A stretch of DNA of 64,000 nt from Mobilisporobacter senegalensis (GCF_003752155.1 NZ_RJVG01000006.1:186001-250000), one strand, 5' to 3'. Positions 26,323 through 35,358 are shown, counted from the stretch's first letter. Made by a program: numbers and translations. The notes: a model not told the origin generated them from the sequence alone.

Positions 26323-26853
26323 ATGTCTATGATAACTACGAAAGAAATATATTTAGCCGGCGGATGTTTCTGGGGAACTGAAAAATATTTATCCCATATA
26401 AATGGGATTCTTGAAACAGAAGTAGGTTATGCTAATGGAAATACTAAAAACCCAACCTATGAAGAAGTATGTCATAATAATACAGGGCACGCTGAAACTG
26501 TAAAGGTTATCTATGATTCAAATTTAATCAGTCTTGGATATATTTTAGAATTATATTATGATGTAATCAATCCCACCAGTATCAACCGCCAGGGTGGCGA
26601 TGTAGGTTCCCAGTATCGTACAGGAATCTATTATGTTGAGGCAGATGATAAAGATATAATAGAGACTTCTATCAAAGAACTTCAAAAAAAATATGATAAA
26701 CCAATTGCAATTGAAGTTTTAGGGCTTGAAAATTATTATCCGGCAGAAGAATATCATCAAAAATATCTGGATAAAAATCCAGCCGGTTACTGTCACATAA
26801 GCCATGAGAAATTTGAAAAAGCAAAGCTTGCTGTTGATGATAGTTTAAAATAA
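26323..26853 (+). CDS. msrA: Peptide-methionine (S)-S-oxide reductase
   Basis: A 176-residue MsrA with the catalytic GGCFWGTEKYL motif (Cys about residue 16), EVGYANG, GHAETVKV, and INRQGGDVGSQYRTGIYY. It repairs methionine sulfoxide (S-form) in proteins using thioredoxin-type reductants and is cytoplasmic (no signal peptide). No MsrB domain is fused. The start has GAGGTGATGAA just upstream. It is monocistronic, ending at a bidirectional terminator. Confidence 0.96.
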   Translation: MSMITTKEIYLAGGCFWGTEKYLSHINGILETEVGYANGNTKNPTYEEVCHNNTGHAETVKVIYDSNLISLGYILELYYDVINPTSINRQGGDVGSQYRTGIYYVEADDKDIIETSIKELQKKYDKPIAIEVLGLENYYPAEEYHQKYLDKNPAGYCHISHEKFEKAKLAVDDSLK

Positions 26854-26866
26854 TTGATATATTAAG

Positions 26867-26936
26867 AAAAGGGGCTTTTGCAGAAATATAAAGTTCTTCT
26901 AAGTTCCAGAAATATATTTTTGTAAAAGTCCCTTTT
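26867..26936. terminator. Bidirectional terminator after msrA
   Basis: A long stem pairs 26867-26890 with 26913-26936 (AAAAGGGGCTTTTGCA with TGTAAAAGTCCCTTTT). It is T-rich on both outer sides and lies between convergent msrA and the flavodoxin-like gene. Confidence 0.8.
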
Positions 26937-26939
26937 AAT

Positions 26940-27353
26940 TTATAGCAGTCTTTTTGAATATTCTACTGCATTACTTATTTCAGATTTGTTGGGGTGCCCT
27001 AAACCAAAGAATAAGAAATTCCCCTGACAAATGAATTCATCATCAACTACTGTTACCCCTTTTTCAAGTAATTTAGTTCTGACGAGAGATTGTGGGGTAT
27101 TCTTAGAAGTACAGGAAGTGATTAACGCTACTTTACCCACTTTATCTTTATCCAGGGATTCAGCAAATTGTATCAGCTCCGGCAAGCTCTGTCCCCCATA
27201 GATTCCTCCAACAATAAATAATAAATCAACCTCTTTTATTTGTGGATTTTCTTTAATATTCATTGGTTCAACATTCAACTTTTGTGCTATAGCTTGTGCA
27301 ATCTTTCTGGAATGACCTGTTTTCGTTGCATAAACTACTTTTACATTATTCAT
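26940..27353 (-). CDS. Flavodoxin-domain protein
   Basis: A 137-residue flavodoxin-like protein. The N-terminal phosphate-binding loop reads YATKTGHSRKIAQAI, and IVGGIYGGQSLPELIQF supplies the next FMN-contact loop. It probably binds FMN and transfers electrons, but redox partners are not evident. AAAGGGGGATACTAC precedes the ATG, and the gene lies just downstream of the broken kinase-like gene. It is shorter than classical long-chain flavodoxins, so it belongs to the short flavodoxin-like group. Confidence 0.8.
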   Translation of the reverse strand: MNNVKVVYATKTGHSRKIAQAIAQKLNVEPMNIKENPQIKEVDLLFIVGGIYGGQSLPELIQFAESLDKDKVGKVALITSCTSKNTPQSLVRTKLLEKGVTVVDDEFICQGNFLFFGLGHPNKSEISNAVEYSKRLL

Positions 27354-27377
27354 GTAGTATCCCCCTTTATAAAGAAT

Positions 27378-27740
27378 TTATGATGTTTCCAATATATCAA
27401 CTATATATTTTAAAGATTTTTCATATTCTTCTTCTGATGAATTCTTAAATATTAATAAATCGTCAATAATATCAGGATCATCTAAATTTGAAGGAATATT
27501 AAAATTAACTCCTTTTATATATTCATCCCAATTTGCCAGCTTCCACGTATCTCTATCATTATTCCTGGCAATCATTCTTTGTTTACATACTTCCACAGAA
27601 GTTTCAACCCATATTACTACCAACCGTACATCTTTTTCTTTTAGTTTATTTTTTAGATTAGAAATATATTCATTATCTCGTATTTCTCTTGTAAAAGGTG
27701 CATTAATTAATACCATATCATCATAATCTAAAGCCTCCAT
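27378..27740 (-). pseudogene. N-terminally truncated P-loop kinase-like remnant
   Basis: The 120-residue frame resembles the C-terminal two thirds of an AAA/adenylate-kinase-like small-molecule kinase (MVLINAPFTREIRDN, VRLVVIWVETSVEVCKQRM, then an Arg-rich lid ARNNDRDTWKLANWDEY), but the N-terminal P-loop (GxxGxGKST) is missing. An in-frame stop lies a few codons upstream of the first ATG, and only about 70 bases remain before the sdaAA stop, too little for the lost part. No convincing ribosome site precedes the ATG. I call it a decayed gene; a short functional protein cannot be ruled out. Confidence 0.55.
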
Positions 27741-27809
27741 TTTTATCTTTTAGAATCAATATAGCATTATAATCTCATTTTGACAATAACTATTGGTATT
27801 CTTTTCAAA

Positions 27810-28679
27810 TCATTTACATCCCTTACAAAAGTGACAGGCACTTGGAGTAGCAGCACAACCACCTAATGCACTTTCTCTTAATTCAAATGGCAGGCTTCTG
27901 CCTACATGATACATGGCATCGACCATTTCATCAAAAGGAATTAAAAATTTGATTCCACTTAAGGCTATCTCTGCTGATATCAGCGCATTTGATACACCGA
28001 TTGCATTTCTGCTTTGACAAGGAGATTCCACGAGTCCTGCAACGGGATCACATACCAGCCCAAGGAGATTACTGAGTGCAAAAGCTGCAGCTCTTAAGCA
28101 CTGTTCCGGATTCCCTCCCATTAACTGGGTAATTGCACTGGCAGCCATAGCAGATGCAGAGCCTACTTCTGCCTGACAGCCCCCTTCTGCTCCTGCAACA
28201 GTAGCATTTCTTGTAATAATATAGCCAATCGCTCCTGCATGAAAAAGGGCATGTACCATTTCCTCATCGGAATATCCGTGCTCTTCCTGCAAAGCAACAA
28301 AAGCTCCGGGAATTACTCCTGATGAGCCTGCTGTAGGGGCAGCAACGATCAATCCCATAGATGAGTTTACTTCAAGAACGCCCATAGCGTATGTGATCGC
28401 TTTAGACACGAAAGGACCACAGGCTGTATTTGAATTCATCCTATGATTTTGTAACAGCTTTGCTTCTCCTCCTATTAACCCTCCCATAGATTTTAGATCA
28501 TTTTCTAAAGCCGTGTGGACAGCTTGTTTCATAATTTGGTATGACCTATCCATTTTAGCCAGTGTATCATTCCGATCCATTTCCGATGCTTCCATCTCTC
28601 TTTGAATCATTATTTCTGAAATGGTCATATTTTTCTCATTGCATATATTTATTAAAGATTCACCATTATTAAAATTCAT
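27810..28679 (-). CDS. sdaAA: L-serine dehydratase, iron-sulfur-dependent, alpha subunit
   Basis: A 289-residue catalytic alpha subunit of the oxygen-sensitive [4Fe-4S] L-serine dehydratase, which converts L-serine to pyruvate and ammonia. Family marks include GLIGGEAKLLQ, PTAGSSGVIPGA, GAEGGCQAEVGSASAMAA, CDPVAGLVESPCQSRN and the C-terminal cysteines CHFCKGC. It follows the beta subunit gene by 42 bases in one operon. AGAAGGAAATAA stands before the ATG. Confidence 0.95.
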   Translation of the reverse strand: MNFNNGESLINICNEKNMTISEIMIQREMEASEMDRNDTLAKMDRSYQIMKQAVHTALENDLKSMGGLIGGEAKLLQNHRMNSNTACGPFVSKAITYAMGVLEVNSSMGLIVAAPTAGSSGVIPGAFVALQEEHGYSDEEMVHALFHAGAIGYIITRNATVAGAEGGCQAEVGSASAMAASAITQLMGGNPEQCLRAAAFALSNLLGLVCDPVAGLVESPCQSRNAIGVSNALISAEIALSGIKFLIPFDEMVDAMYHVGRSLPFELRESALGGCAATPSACHFCKGCK

Positions 28680-28721
28680 TTATTTCCTTCTTTCTACCTG
28701 CTTTCTCAAATTTTTATCCTA

Positions 28722-29390
28722 TTATATAGAAATAATATTCACAGTTTCAATATTGGGAAGTTCTTTCAATTTGCCAGCAATAGCTTTAGGTATTGGCTGA
28801 TCTACTTCAATAATAGTATAAGCAAGCTGGCCTTTATTTTCCCGATATAATCTCATAAAAGCAATATTAATCTGATTTTCACTTAGTACTTTTGTAATTT
28901 GTGCTACGACACCAAAGGTATCCTTTTGCCTTACTAATATAGTATTATAATTCCCTGTTAAACTAACTTCAATATCATTAATCTTCTCTACTTTACAATT
29001 ACCGCCACCAATGGATATACCACGAACCAGAGTGATTTCATTATCCTGTGTATATAATTTGATATCAACGGTATTGGGATGTACATCCTTTTCTGTTTTA
29101 TTCAATACGAATCTATATTCAAGTCCATTCTTTTTTGCAAATTCAAAAGAATATTTAATTCGAGTATCTTCTGTACCAAATCCTAATATACCGGCAACTA
29201 ACGCTTTATCCGTTCCATGACCCTGGTATGTTTCTGCAAAAGAACCATAAAGAGTAAATTCTGCTTTCATTATTTTGCCATCAATTAATCTTCCTGCTAA
29301 CAAAGCAATTTTTAATGCTCCGGCAGTATGGGAACTGGAAGGACCAATCATATTAGGTCCTATAATGTCAAAAACACTCATCTCCTGCAT
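28722..29390 (-). CDS. sdaAB: L-serine dehydratase, iron-sulfur-dependent, beta subunit
   Basis: The beta subunit of about 222 residues begins MQEMSVFDIIGPNMIGPSSS, the conserved serine dehydratase beta domain, and ends in an ACT domain (TILVRQKDTFGVVAQITKVL) likely used for serine regulation. ATG 29390 is chosen since AGGTG lies upstream; an in-frame ATG 13 codons earlier (29429) has no ribosome site. First gene of the sda operon. Confidence 0.93.
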   Translation of the reverse strand: MQEMSVFDIIGPNMIGPSSSHTAGALKIALLAGRLIDGKIMKAEFTLYGSFAETYQGHGTDKALVAGILGFGTEDTRIKYSFEFAKKNGLEYRFVLNKTEKDVHPNTVDIKLYTQDNEITLVRGISIGGGNCKVEKINDIEVSLTGNYNTILVRQKDTFGVVAQITKVLSENQINIAFMRLYRENKGQLAYTIIEVDQPIPKAIAGKLKELPNIETVNIISI

Positions 29391-29460
29391 ATTTTCACCT
29401 GCTTTTTTTCTTCTATTAATATAATTCATTCTAACAAGAATATGTAATATTGAAAAGGGA

Positions 29461-29512
29461 AAAGTTTAAGGCTCTCCAAAAGTATATAACCTTTGAGACA
29501 GCCTTAAACTTT
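29461..29512 (-). terminator. Hairpin between the Asn-rich peptide gene and sdaAB
   Basis: AAAGTTTAAGGCT pairs with AGCCTTAAACTTT (29461-29473 with 29500-29512), with a further inner helix. On the minus strand it is followed by CTTTTCCCTTTT. It probably ends the small peptide transcript; an attenuator of sdaAB is an alternative. Confidence 0.75.
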
Positions 29513-29560
29513 CCACTGATAATCGTATTATAATCTTAACAGATAGATCCAGAGCTTAAT

Positions 29561-29740
29561 TTATCTATTTCTATTGTTGTTATTTTTATTAGAACCTGTG
29601 TCATTTCTAAAAGAAGTACCATTAGCATTACGGCTATTTGCATCATTTTTTGTATTAACATCGTTACGTGTGCCTGCATCATTTCTTGTATTAACGTCAT
29701 TACGTGTACTTGTAGTATTTCTTAAATTGGAATTATTCAT
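29561..29740 (-). CDS. Small Asn-rich peptide with hexapeptide repeats
   Basis: A 59-residue frame starts at 29740 with AGGAGG twelve bases upstream and encodes a hydrophilic peptide of imperfect hexads: TRNDVN, TRNDAG, TRNDVN, TKNDAN, SRNANG, followed by SFRND and an Asn-rich basic tail (NNNNRNR). It has no hydrophobic segment or signal peptide and is probably disordered. I know no matching family. A terminator-like hairpin follows. The 18-base repeat period at DNA level suggests growth by slippage. Expression is supported only by the ribosome site and the intact repeat frame. Confidence 0.6.
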   Translation of the reverse strand: MNNSNLRNTTSTRNDVNTRNDAGTRNDVNTKNDANSRNANGTSFRNDTGSNKNNNNRNR

Positions 29741-29941
29741 GATTATTTATTTCCTCCTGATAAATAGTTGGATTTAAGTTACATGATTATTATGATTTTT
29801 TCTTCAAAAAAATATTCAGCATAATTCATCTGTGAAAATATTACATTTTGTTGAACTCAGCTAATTATCCTCTTTCTAAGTGAATATTCTTAAATATATA
29901 CGAAACAATAGTATTAAAATAATAAAAAGAGGTGTTAGTCA

Positions 29942-30301
29942 ATGAAACATGGGATATCTTTGATTTTAAAATATATGATGGTTGTCATTATTATTGGAGT
30001 TATATTGAAATTAACAAGCAATATAACAGTTACAGATATTCTATATATTTCTTTTCCAGTTACAATCTTAGCTTACATTATCGGTGATTTAATTATTTTA
30101 TCCCGATATGATAATACCACAGCAACTATTGTTGATATTGGTCTTGCTTTATTGATAATCTATTTATTCAATTATATTCTGGAAGATAGAATGATACCTT
30201 TTTACTCAGCATTAACAGCTTCTGTCGCTTTAGGAGTTGGAGAATGCTTCTTTCATAAGTATGTTGCACGTTTCGTTTTTCCAAATATAAAGGAAAAATG
30301 A
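29942..30301 (+). CDS. DUF2512 family membrane protein (YndM-like)
   Basis: A 119-residue protein with four predicted spans (YMMVVIIIGVILKLTS, ILYISFPVTILAYIIGDLII, TIVDIGLALLIIYLFNYIL, SALTASVALGVGECFFHKYV). The pattern GDLIILSRYDN and the late GECFFHKY fit DUF2512. Members occur in spore formers, but the function is unknown. AGAGGTG lies before the ATG. It converges on the amidohydrolase gene five bases away with no visible terminator. Confidence 0.8.
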   Translation: MKHGISLILKYMMVVIIIGVILKLTSNITVTDILYISFPVTILAYIIGDLIILSRYDNTTATIVDIGLALLIIYLFNYILEDRMIPFYSALTASVALGVGECFFHKYVARFVFPNIKEK

Positions 30302-30306
30302 AAGTG

Positions 30307-31521
30307 CTACTTTTTATTTTTCTTTTTCCCCTTACCTTTGTTTTCTTCCTTATTCTCATCTTCTATAGAATAAATAATTTCTCCATTAATAATAGTATAA
30401 ACAGTATGAGTAAAGACTTCCATTGGGTTGCCTGAAAATATAGCGATATCTGCATCCTTTCCAACTTCAATACTTCCAACTCTGTCATCTGCTCCACATA
30501 TCTTAGCTGCATTTATTGTAATTGCCTTTAATCCTTCATCAATTCCCAATCCCTTTTTTGCAGCTAATCCTGCATAAATAGGTAAATATTGAATTAATGT
30601 AACCGGATGGTCTGATGTGATAGCTACCGTTACTCCTTTGTTACTTAAAACTCCTGATGTTTTAAAATCAGCATTTTGTATCTCTATTTTATTTCTTGCT
30701 GCTAAATCTGGACCAAGTATTGCACTAAAACCACTTTCTTTAATTTCATCTGCAATAATATGACCTTCCGAACAGTGATCCAGAGTTAATCTTAGATCAA
30801 ATTCTTTTGCAATTCGAATTGCAGTGAGGATATCATCTGTACGATGTACATGTGCCTTTAGTGGTATTTGTTTATTAAGTACTGGAATCCAGGGTTCCAG
30901 TCTGAAATCCTTCTCAAATTCTTCATCACCTGCTATTGCCCTATCCCTTTTCTTCTTATATTCTACCGCTTGAAATAATTCTTCCCGTAATAAAGATGCA
31001 ATCGCCATTCTTGTTGTCGGTGACATATTTAATTCTTTATAAAAACTTTTAGGATTTTCACCAAAAGATACTTTCATGGCAGCCGGCTCTAATATAGTCA
31101 TATTATCAATGACCCGGCCATGTGTTTTCATAAATACAAACTGTCCTCCCACAACATTGGAACTTCCAGGACCAACCATAACTGAAGTAATCCCTGCCTT
31201 AATCGCATCATGGAATGCCGGATCTAAGGGATTAATTGCATCTAATGCTCTTACATAAGGAGTAATGGGATTCGTAGTTTCATTACAATCATCTCCTTCT
31301 GTCCCCTTCTTTTCTTCAGTAATTCCAATGTGGCAATGAGATTCAATGATACCTGGCATCACCCATAAACCCTCTGCATTTATGACCTTATCGTTTTCGC
31401 TTAATGAGATATGGATATTTTCATCAACTGCAACAATTTTATCTTTTTCTATTAAAACACAGCCATTCTCTAAAATTTTACCAGCCATTGTAATAATTTT
31501 ACCATTTCTAATTAATAACAT
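30307..31521 (-). CDS. Amidohydrolase (imidazolonepropionase-like)
   Basis: A 404-residue metal-dependent hydrolase of the amidohydrolase superfamily. It has the N-terminal beta part (LLIRNGKIITMAGKILENG), the metal HxH motif (MPGIIESHCHIGITEE), later ligands in KAHVHRTDD and LTLDHCSEGH, and the catalytic Asp in AITSDHPV. The C-terminus VGKDADIAIFSGNP is typical, followed by a low-complexity Lys-rich tail. The substrate could be a cyclic amide or a peptide; it cannot be fixed from the sequence. AAAGGTAG precedes the ATG. No signal peptide was seen. Confidence 0.88.
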   Translation of the reverse strand: MLLIRNGKIITMAGKILENGCVLIEKDKIVAVDENIHISLSENDKVINAEGLWVMPGIIESHCHIGITEEKKGTEGDDCNETTNPITPYVRALDAINPLDPAFHDAIKAGITSVMVGPGSSNVVGGQFVFMKTHGRVIDNMTILEPAAMKVSFGENPKSFYKELNMSPTTRMAIASLLREELFQAVEYKKKRDRAIAGDEEFEKDFRLEPWIPVLNKQIPLKAHVHRTDDILTAIRIAKEFDLRLTLDHCSEGHIIADEIKESGFSAILGPDLAARNKIEIQNADFKTSGVLSNKGVTVAITSDHPVTLIQYLPIYAGLAAKKGLGIDEGLKAITINAAKICGADDRVGSIEVGKDADIAIFSGNPMEVFTHTVYTIINGEIIYSIEDENKEENKGKGKKKNKK

Positions 31522-31697
31522 ATATTCTACCTTTCAGTTTATAAAATAATATATATTTTCTCAAATTGTTGGTCAAGTATACATAAATTACAAAAATAGT
31601 AAATTAAAAGATATTTTTATGCAATTTATATATGCAAAAATCAAAAAATGTGTTAACTTAATAAAGTGAATATTTTTGTTCAGGATGCAGCAAAGGT

Positions 31698-31723
31698 AAA
31701 TCGAGCTTATGGCTGAACTGTAA
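31698..31723 (-). repeat. Solitary copy of the terminal repeat of the 60.6-kb element
   Basis: Twenty-six bases here are identical, in inverse orientation, to the segment TTACAGTTCAGCCATAAGC followed by TCGATTT in the element at 60641-60963. Flanking sequence is unrelated, so it is either a solo end left by excision or a small dispersed repeat. It lies upstream of the unknown gene at 31749. Confidence 0.75.
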
Positions 31724-31748
31724 CTATTTTATAGGATGGGTGAAAGAT

Positions 31749-32156
31749 ATGATTTTCGTAAAACAGTATAAAAATTTAATAATATCTATCATAATTGCCC
31801 TATATATCTTAATGCTTAATTTATCCATTTTTCATTTTTCTGATATATCTATGGATAATCATAATATAAATCCTTTGAATTCCATGGTCAATTTTCCAAA
31901 ACCATCTCATCTTGAGTTTCTTTCTATGAATGCAATACTTCCAGAAAAAGAAATATCAACAATTTCATATTTCGTAAAAGAACGTTTCCCTTATTTTCAG
32001 AAGAATTTATATATTACCGACTACTCTAATATATTTTCTTATCATAGAGTAAAAATGTTTGTATATAAACTAATGGTTACTTATAATAACCTTGAAAACA
32101 CCTCAATTTCTAATGCAATACCTTTAGGTGGACATGCCCCGCCTGTTATTGAATAA
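31749..32156 (+). CDS. Unknown single-span membrane protein upstream of secDF
   Basis: A 135-residue protein not recognised as any family. An N-terminal hydrophobic helix (LIISIIIALYILMLNLSIF) acts as an uncleaved signal or anchor; the rest is probably extracytoplasmic, with a Pro/His-rich end (GGHAPPVIE). The ATG at 31749 follows GGATGGGTG; a GTG three codons upstream (31740) is an alternative. It is 29 bases before secD and in the same direction, so a link with the Sec accessory complex is possible, though nothing in the sequence proves it. Confidence 0.55.
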   Translation: MIFVKQYKNLIISIIIALYILMLNLSIFHFSDISMDNHNINPLNSMVNFPKPSHLEFLSMNAILPEKEISTISYFVKERFPYFQKNLYITDYSNIFSYHRVKMFVYKLMVTYNNLENTSISNAIPLGGHAPPVIE

Positions 32157-32185
32157 ATTATATAATAAATATAAGAAAGGATAAG

Positions 32186-33469
32186 ATGATGAAAAATAAA
32201 AAACCTGTATTTTTTATTGTATTAATAATTGCATTATTAATGACCTATAGTGCAATTTTTGGAGTTTCAATTCCAATCGGTTCTTCCAACTTTACCATTC
32301 CTGGAGCACCAGAAATGCGTTATGGTATTGATATACGAGGAGGGGTAGATGCTGTATTTGAGCCAACTGGCATTGACCGTAAAGCTACTGCAGCTGAGTT
32401 AGAATCGGCACGCAGCATTATAGAAACTCGTCTTGATCAGCAAAATATTTTAGATAGAGATGTTACTATTGATAAAGAAAATGGATCTATTATTGTACGT
32501 TTTCCTTGGAAAGCAGATGAAAAAGATTTTAATCCTGAAGATGCCATGGCAGAATTAGGTGAAACTGCTCAACTTACCTTTAAAGATGCTGAAGGTAACG
32601 TTTTATTAGAGGGCTCCCATGTAAGTAAAAGCCAGCCGGAAAGAAATACACAAACGAATCAATATGTTGTAGGCCTTCAATTTGATGACGAGGGAACCAA
32701 GTTATTTAGTGACGCCACAAAGGAACATATCGGTGAAGTTATTAATATTTACATGGATGATACATTAATCCAGTCTGCTACTGTTACAGAACATATTCCA
32801 GGTGGAAAAGCACAGATCAGCGGTATGCCAAATTATGAGACTGCAAAAGATATCTCTGATAAAATTAATTCTGGTTCTCTTCCTTTTTCAATGATAACCA
32901 AAAATCATTCCACGATCAGTCCTTCTTTAGGCTCTGGCGCTATGGATGTTATGGTAGATGCTGGTATGATAGCCTTTGGCATTATCTGTGTTCTACTTAT
33001 TTTATATTACCGTTTACCGGGGGTAGTTGCCTGTATCTCTCTATTGATCCAGATTTCAGGACAAATTTTAGCTTTATCCGGCCCACAGATCACTTTAACA
33101 CTAACTGGTATCGCAGGTGTTATTCTTTCCATAGGTATGGGTGTAGATGCAAATGTTATTATCTCAGAACGTATCAGCGAAGAAATAAAATCCGGGAAAA
33201 GTGTTCGTTCTGCAATCACTTCAGGATTTAAAGGTGCATTTAGTTCTGTATTTGATGGAAATATCACAGTATTAATTGTTGGTGTCATATTGATGCTATT
33301 TGGTTCAGGTTCACTGCTTTCTTTTGCTTATTCACTGTTGACTGGTATCTTCTTTAACTTTGTTGCTGGTATTACAGCATCACGTTTAATGATTCGTTCT
33401 TTAAGTGAATTTAAAGCCTTGAGTAAACCTGCATTCTACACTTGTAGGTCAAGGAGGGTTACATTATGA
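32186..33469 (+). CDS. secD: Protein translocase subunit SecD
   Basis: A 427-residue SecD: an N-terminal membrane helix, the periplasmic-type P1 domain with DIRGGVDAVFEP and the QLTFKDAEGN region, and five C-terminal spans with the conserved IGMGVDANVIISERI motif. SecDF uses the proton gradient to help the SecYEG channel release secreted proteins. secF overlaps by four bases (ATGA), so the pair is translationally coupled. Two adjacent ATGs exist, with AAAGG upstream. Confidence 0.95.
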   Translation: MMKNKKPVFFIVLIIALLMTYSAIFGVSIPIGSSNFTIPGAPEMRYGIDIRGGVDAVFEPTGIDRKATAAELESARSIIETRLDQQNILDRDVTIDKENGSIIVRFPWKADEKDFNPEDAMAELGETAQLTFKDAEGNVLLEGSHVSKSQPERNTQTNQYVVGLQFDDEGTKLFSDATKEHIGEVINIYMDDTLIQSATVTEHIPGGKAQISGMPNYETAKDISDKINSGSLPFSMITKNHSTISPSLGSGAMDVMVDAGMIAFGIICVLLILYYRLPGVVACISLLIQISGQILALSGPQITLTLTGIAGVILSIGMGVDANVIISERISEEIKSGKSVRSAITSGFKGAFSSVFDGNITVLIVGVILMLFGSGSLLSFAYSLLTGIFFNFVAGITASRLMIRSLSEFKALSKPAFYTCRSRRVTL

Positions 33470-34398
33470 AAAATGGTATAATTGATTTTTACAAAAAACG
33501 TTGGATTTTCTTCGGAATATCTATAACAATCATGATTATTGGTGTTATTAGCGCATTTATGAATGGCATTACTTTAGATATTCAGTTTAAAGGTGGTGCA
33601 TTATTAAAATATGATTACACTGGTGAAATTAATGCAGATGAAATATCCGATATTGCAACTGAAATATTAAACCGTCCGGTAACTACCCAGCTTACTTCCA
33701 ATCTTTCTAATGGAGATAAAAAAATAGTAATTAATGTTGCGGGTAATTCTGGTATTGATGCAAAAGATCAAAGTAAATTTGATACTGCATTAAAAGAAAA
33801 ATATCCTGATGCTAACTTGAAACTTTCCGATTCCACCATGGTAGAAGCATATTTCGGTAAAAAATTCTTACAAAAAGGTGTCATTGCAATCGTACTTGCT
33901 TCCGCACTTGTAATGGTCTATGTATGGATTCGTTTTAGCAGGATCGGCGGACTTTCTGCTGGTGCCATGGCATTGGTTGCTTTGTTTCACGATGTACTGG
34001 TAGTATTCTTCACTTGTGTTATATTTAAAATACCTATTGGAGATTCTTTCGTAGCTGTAACACTAAGTATTATTGGTTACTCTGTTAATGATACAATTGT
34101 AATTTACGACAGAATCCGTGAAAATACAACTCTGCACCCGGGTATTGCCGTAGATACTATTACAGACCTTTCCATCTCCCAATCAATTACAAGGTCTCTT
34201 AATACTAACTTTGCAGTTTTAATAAGTGTGAGCATGGTTTATATTTTAGCTACTGCAAATAGTATTGATTCAATCCAAAGTTTTGCCCTTCCAATGGCTG
34301 TTGGTTCTATTAGTGGATGTTATTCTACTATCTGTATTGCAGGACCTCTTTGGGTTATGTGGAAAAAACATAAAGAAGATACCCAATTAGCCAGATAA
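33466..34398 (+). CDS. secF: Protein translocase subunit SecF
   Basis: A 310-residue SecF with an N-terminal span, the short extracytoplasmic domain (DIQFKGGALLKYDY) and five C-terminal spans with the signature VTLSIIGYSVNDTIVIYDRI. It forms the SecDF complex with SecD; its start codon overlaps the secD stop as ATGA and has AAGGAGGG upstream. A strong terminator follows, making a secDF (plus possibly the upstream unknown gene) unit. Confidence 0.95.
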   Translation: MKNGIIDFYKKRWIFFGISITIMIIGVISAFMNGITLDIQFKGGALLKYDYTGEINADEISDIATEILNRPVTTQLTSNLSNGDKKIVINVAGNSGIDAKDQSKFDTALKEKYPDANLKLSDSTMVEAYFGKKFLQKGVIAIVLASALVMVYVWIRFSRIGGLSAGAMALVALFHDVLVVFFTCVIFKIPIGDSFVAVTLSIIGYSVNDTIVIYDRIRENTTLHPGIAVDTITDLSISQSITRSLNTNFAVLISVSMVYILATANSIDSIQSFALPMAVGSISGCYSTICIAGPLWVMWKKHKEDTQLAR

Positions 34399-34430
34399 GG
34401 TTTGATTTAGGTTAGTGAAGTATGACGCAC

Positions 34431-34476
34431 AAAGCAGCCAAGTCCCTCATGAATGAGAGACTTGGCTGCTTTTTTA
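34431..34476 (+). terminator. Rho-independent terminator after secF
   Basis: AAAGCAGCCAAGTC pairs with GACTTGGCTGCTTT (34431-34444 with 34459-34472) and runs into TTTTTT. Confidence 0.92.
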
Positions 34477-34661
34477 TTTTTGATGGAATTCATAGTGAGT
34501 ACTCATTACCTGCCATCGAATAGCTATATTATATAAGTAAAATTATGGTAGTTTTATAAGATTATATAGTTTATAATAATGATATAGTGGATTTCAACTA
34601 ATATCAATATCTTCACAGGTATTGATATCTATATGGTCATTAAAGGAGGGCGTATTGAAAT

Positions 34662-35324
34662 ATGAATATCATAAAAAAATCTATAGTATTGATTACTGGC
34701 TTAGTATTTTTACTATCAGGGACCTGGTTTCTTTTGAGGAATATAATTTTGGGCTCTTTTAATGTTTTATATTACCGTCTGGTACCTCGTGGTATCGGAC
34801 CGTTATTATTTATTGTTGGCATAAGCATACTGATAATTGGCATTGGTATCGAGCATAAAATGAAACGACTTATTAATATTACCATAAGTATTAGTTTTAT
34901 ATTTTACTTATTTGAACTGGTATTTGTATTATTCTTTGAACCAAGAGGATATCTGTCTGGTATGATATTATTAGATTATATAAAGCAATCATCAAATGTT
35001 ATCCCATTTAAAAATATAAGTACATATGCCAGGGCATTGTTTGATGGCAGCATGAATATGGATATACCTCTCACAAATCTATTTGGTAATTTACTTTTAT
35101 TCCTGCCAATGGGTGTTTATTTCCCATACTGTATAAAAAAAGCAAACAAAATAAGTGTCTATTGCATTTGTATGATTATCATACTATTCATCATCGAAAT
35201 AGTACAATTAATTACCAGAAGAGGTATATTTGATATAGATGATATTATACTTAGAATATTAGGTGCTTTTATAGGTTTTACAATTTATAAATCGAAGGCT
35301 GTTCAGAATATTTTAAATTGGTAG
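34662..35324 (+). CDS. VanZ family membrane protein
   Basis: A 220-residue membrane protein with six or so spans and VanZ-like signatures (SSNVIPFKNIS, then NLFGNLLLFLPMGVYFP, then EIVQLITRRGIFDIDDIILR and LGAFIGFTIY). VanZ proteins are small membrane proteins linked in some hosts to low-level teicoplanin resistance; most members have unknown function. AAGGAGGGCG precedes the ATG. It is a single gene with its own terminator. Confidence 0.88.
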   Translation: MNIIKKSIVLITGLVFLLSGTWFLLRNIILGSFNVLYYRLVPRGIGPLLFIVGISILIIGIGIEHKMKRLINITISISFIFYLFELVFVLFFEPRGYLSGMILLDYIKQSSNVIPFKNISTYARALFDGSMNMDIPLTNLFGNLLLFLPMGVYFPYCIKKANKISVYCICMIIILFIIEIVQLITRRGIFDIDDIILRILGAFIGFTIYKSKAVQNILNW

Positions 35325-35358
35325 ATCGACTTTATTGGGGAAATCGGACCCCCAATCA

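Noticed and set aside
29574-29777. A hydrophobic plus-strand frame of 67 residues
   Set aside because: It is the reverse strand of the repeat peptide gene; the minus strand has the ribosome site and the regular repeat frame.
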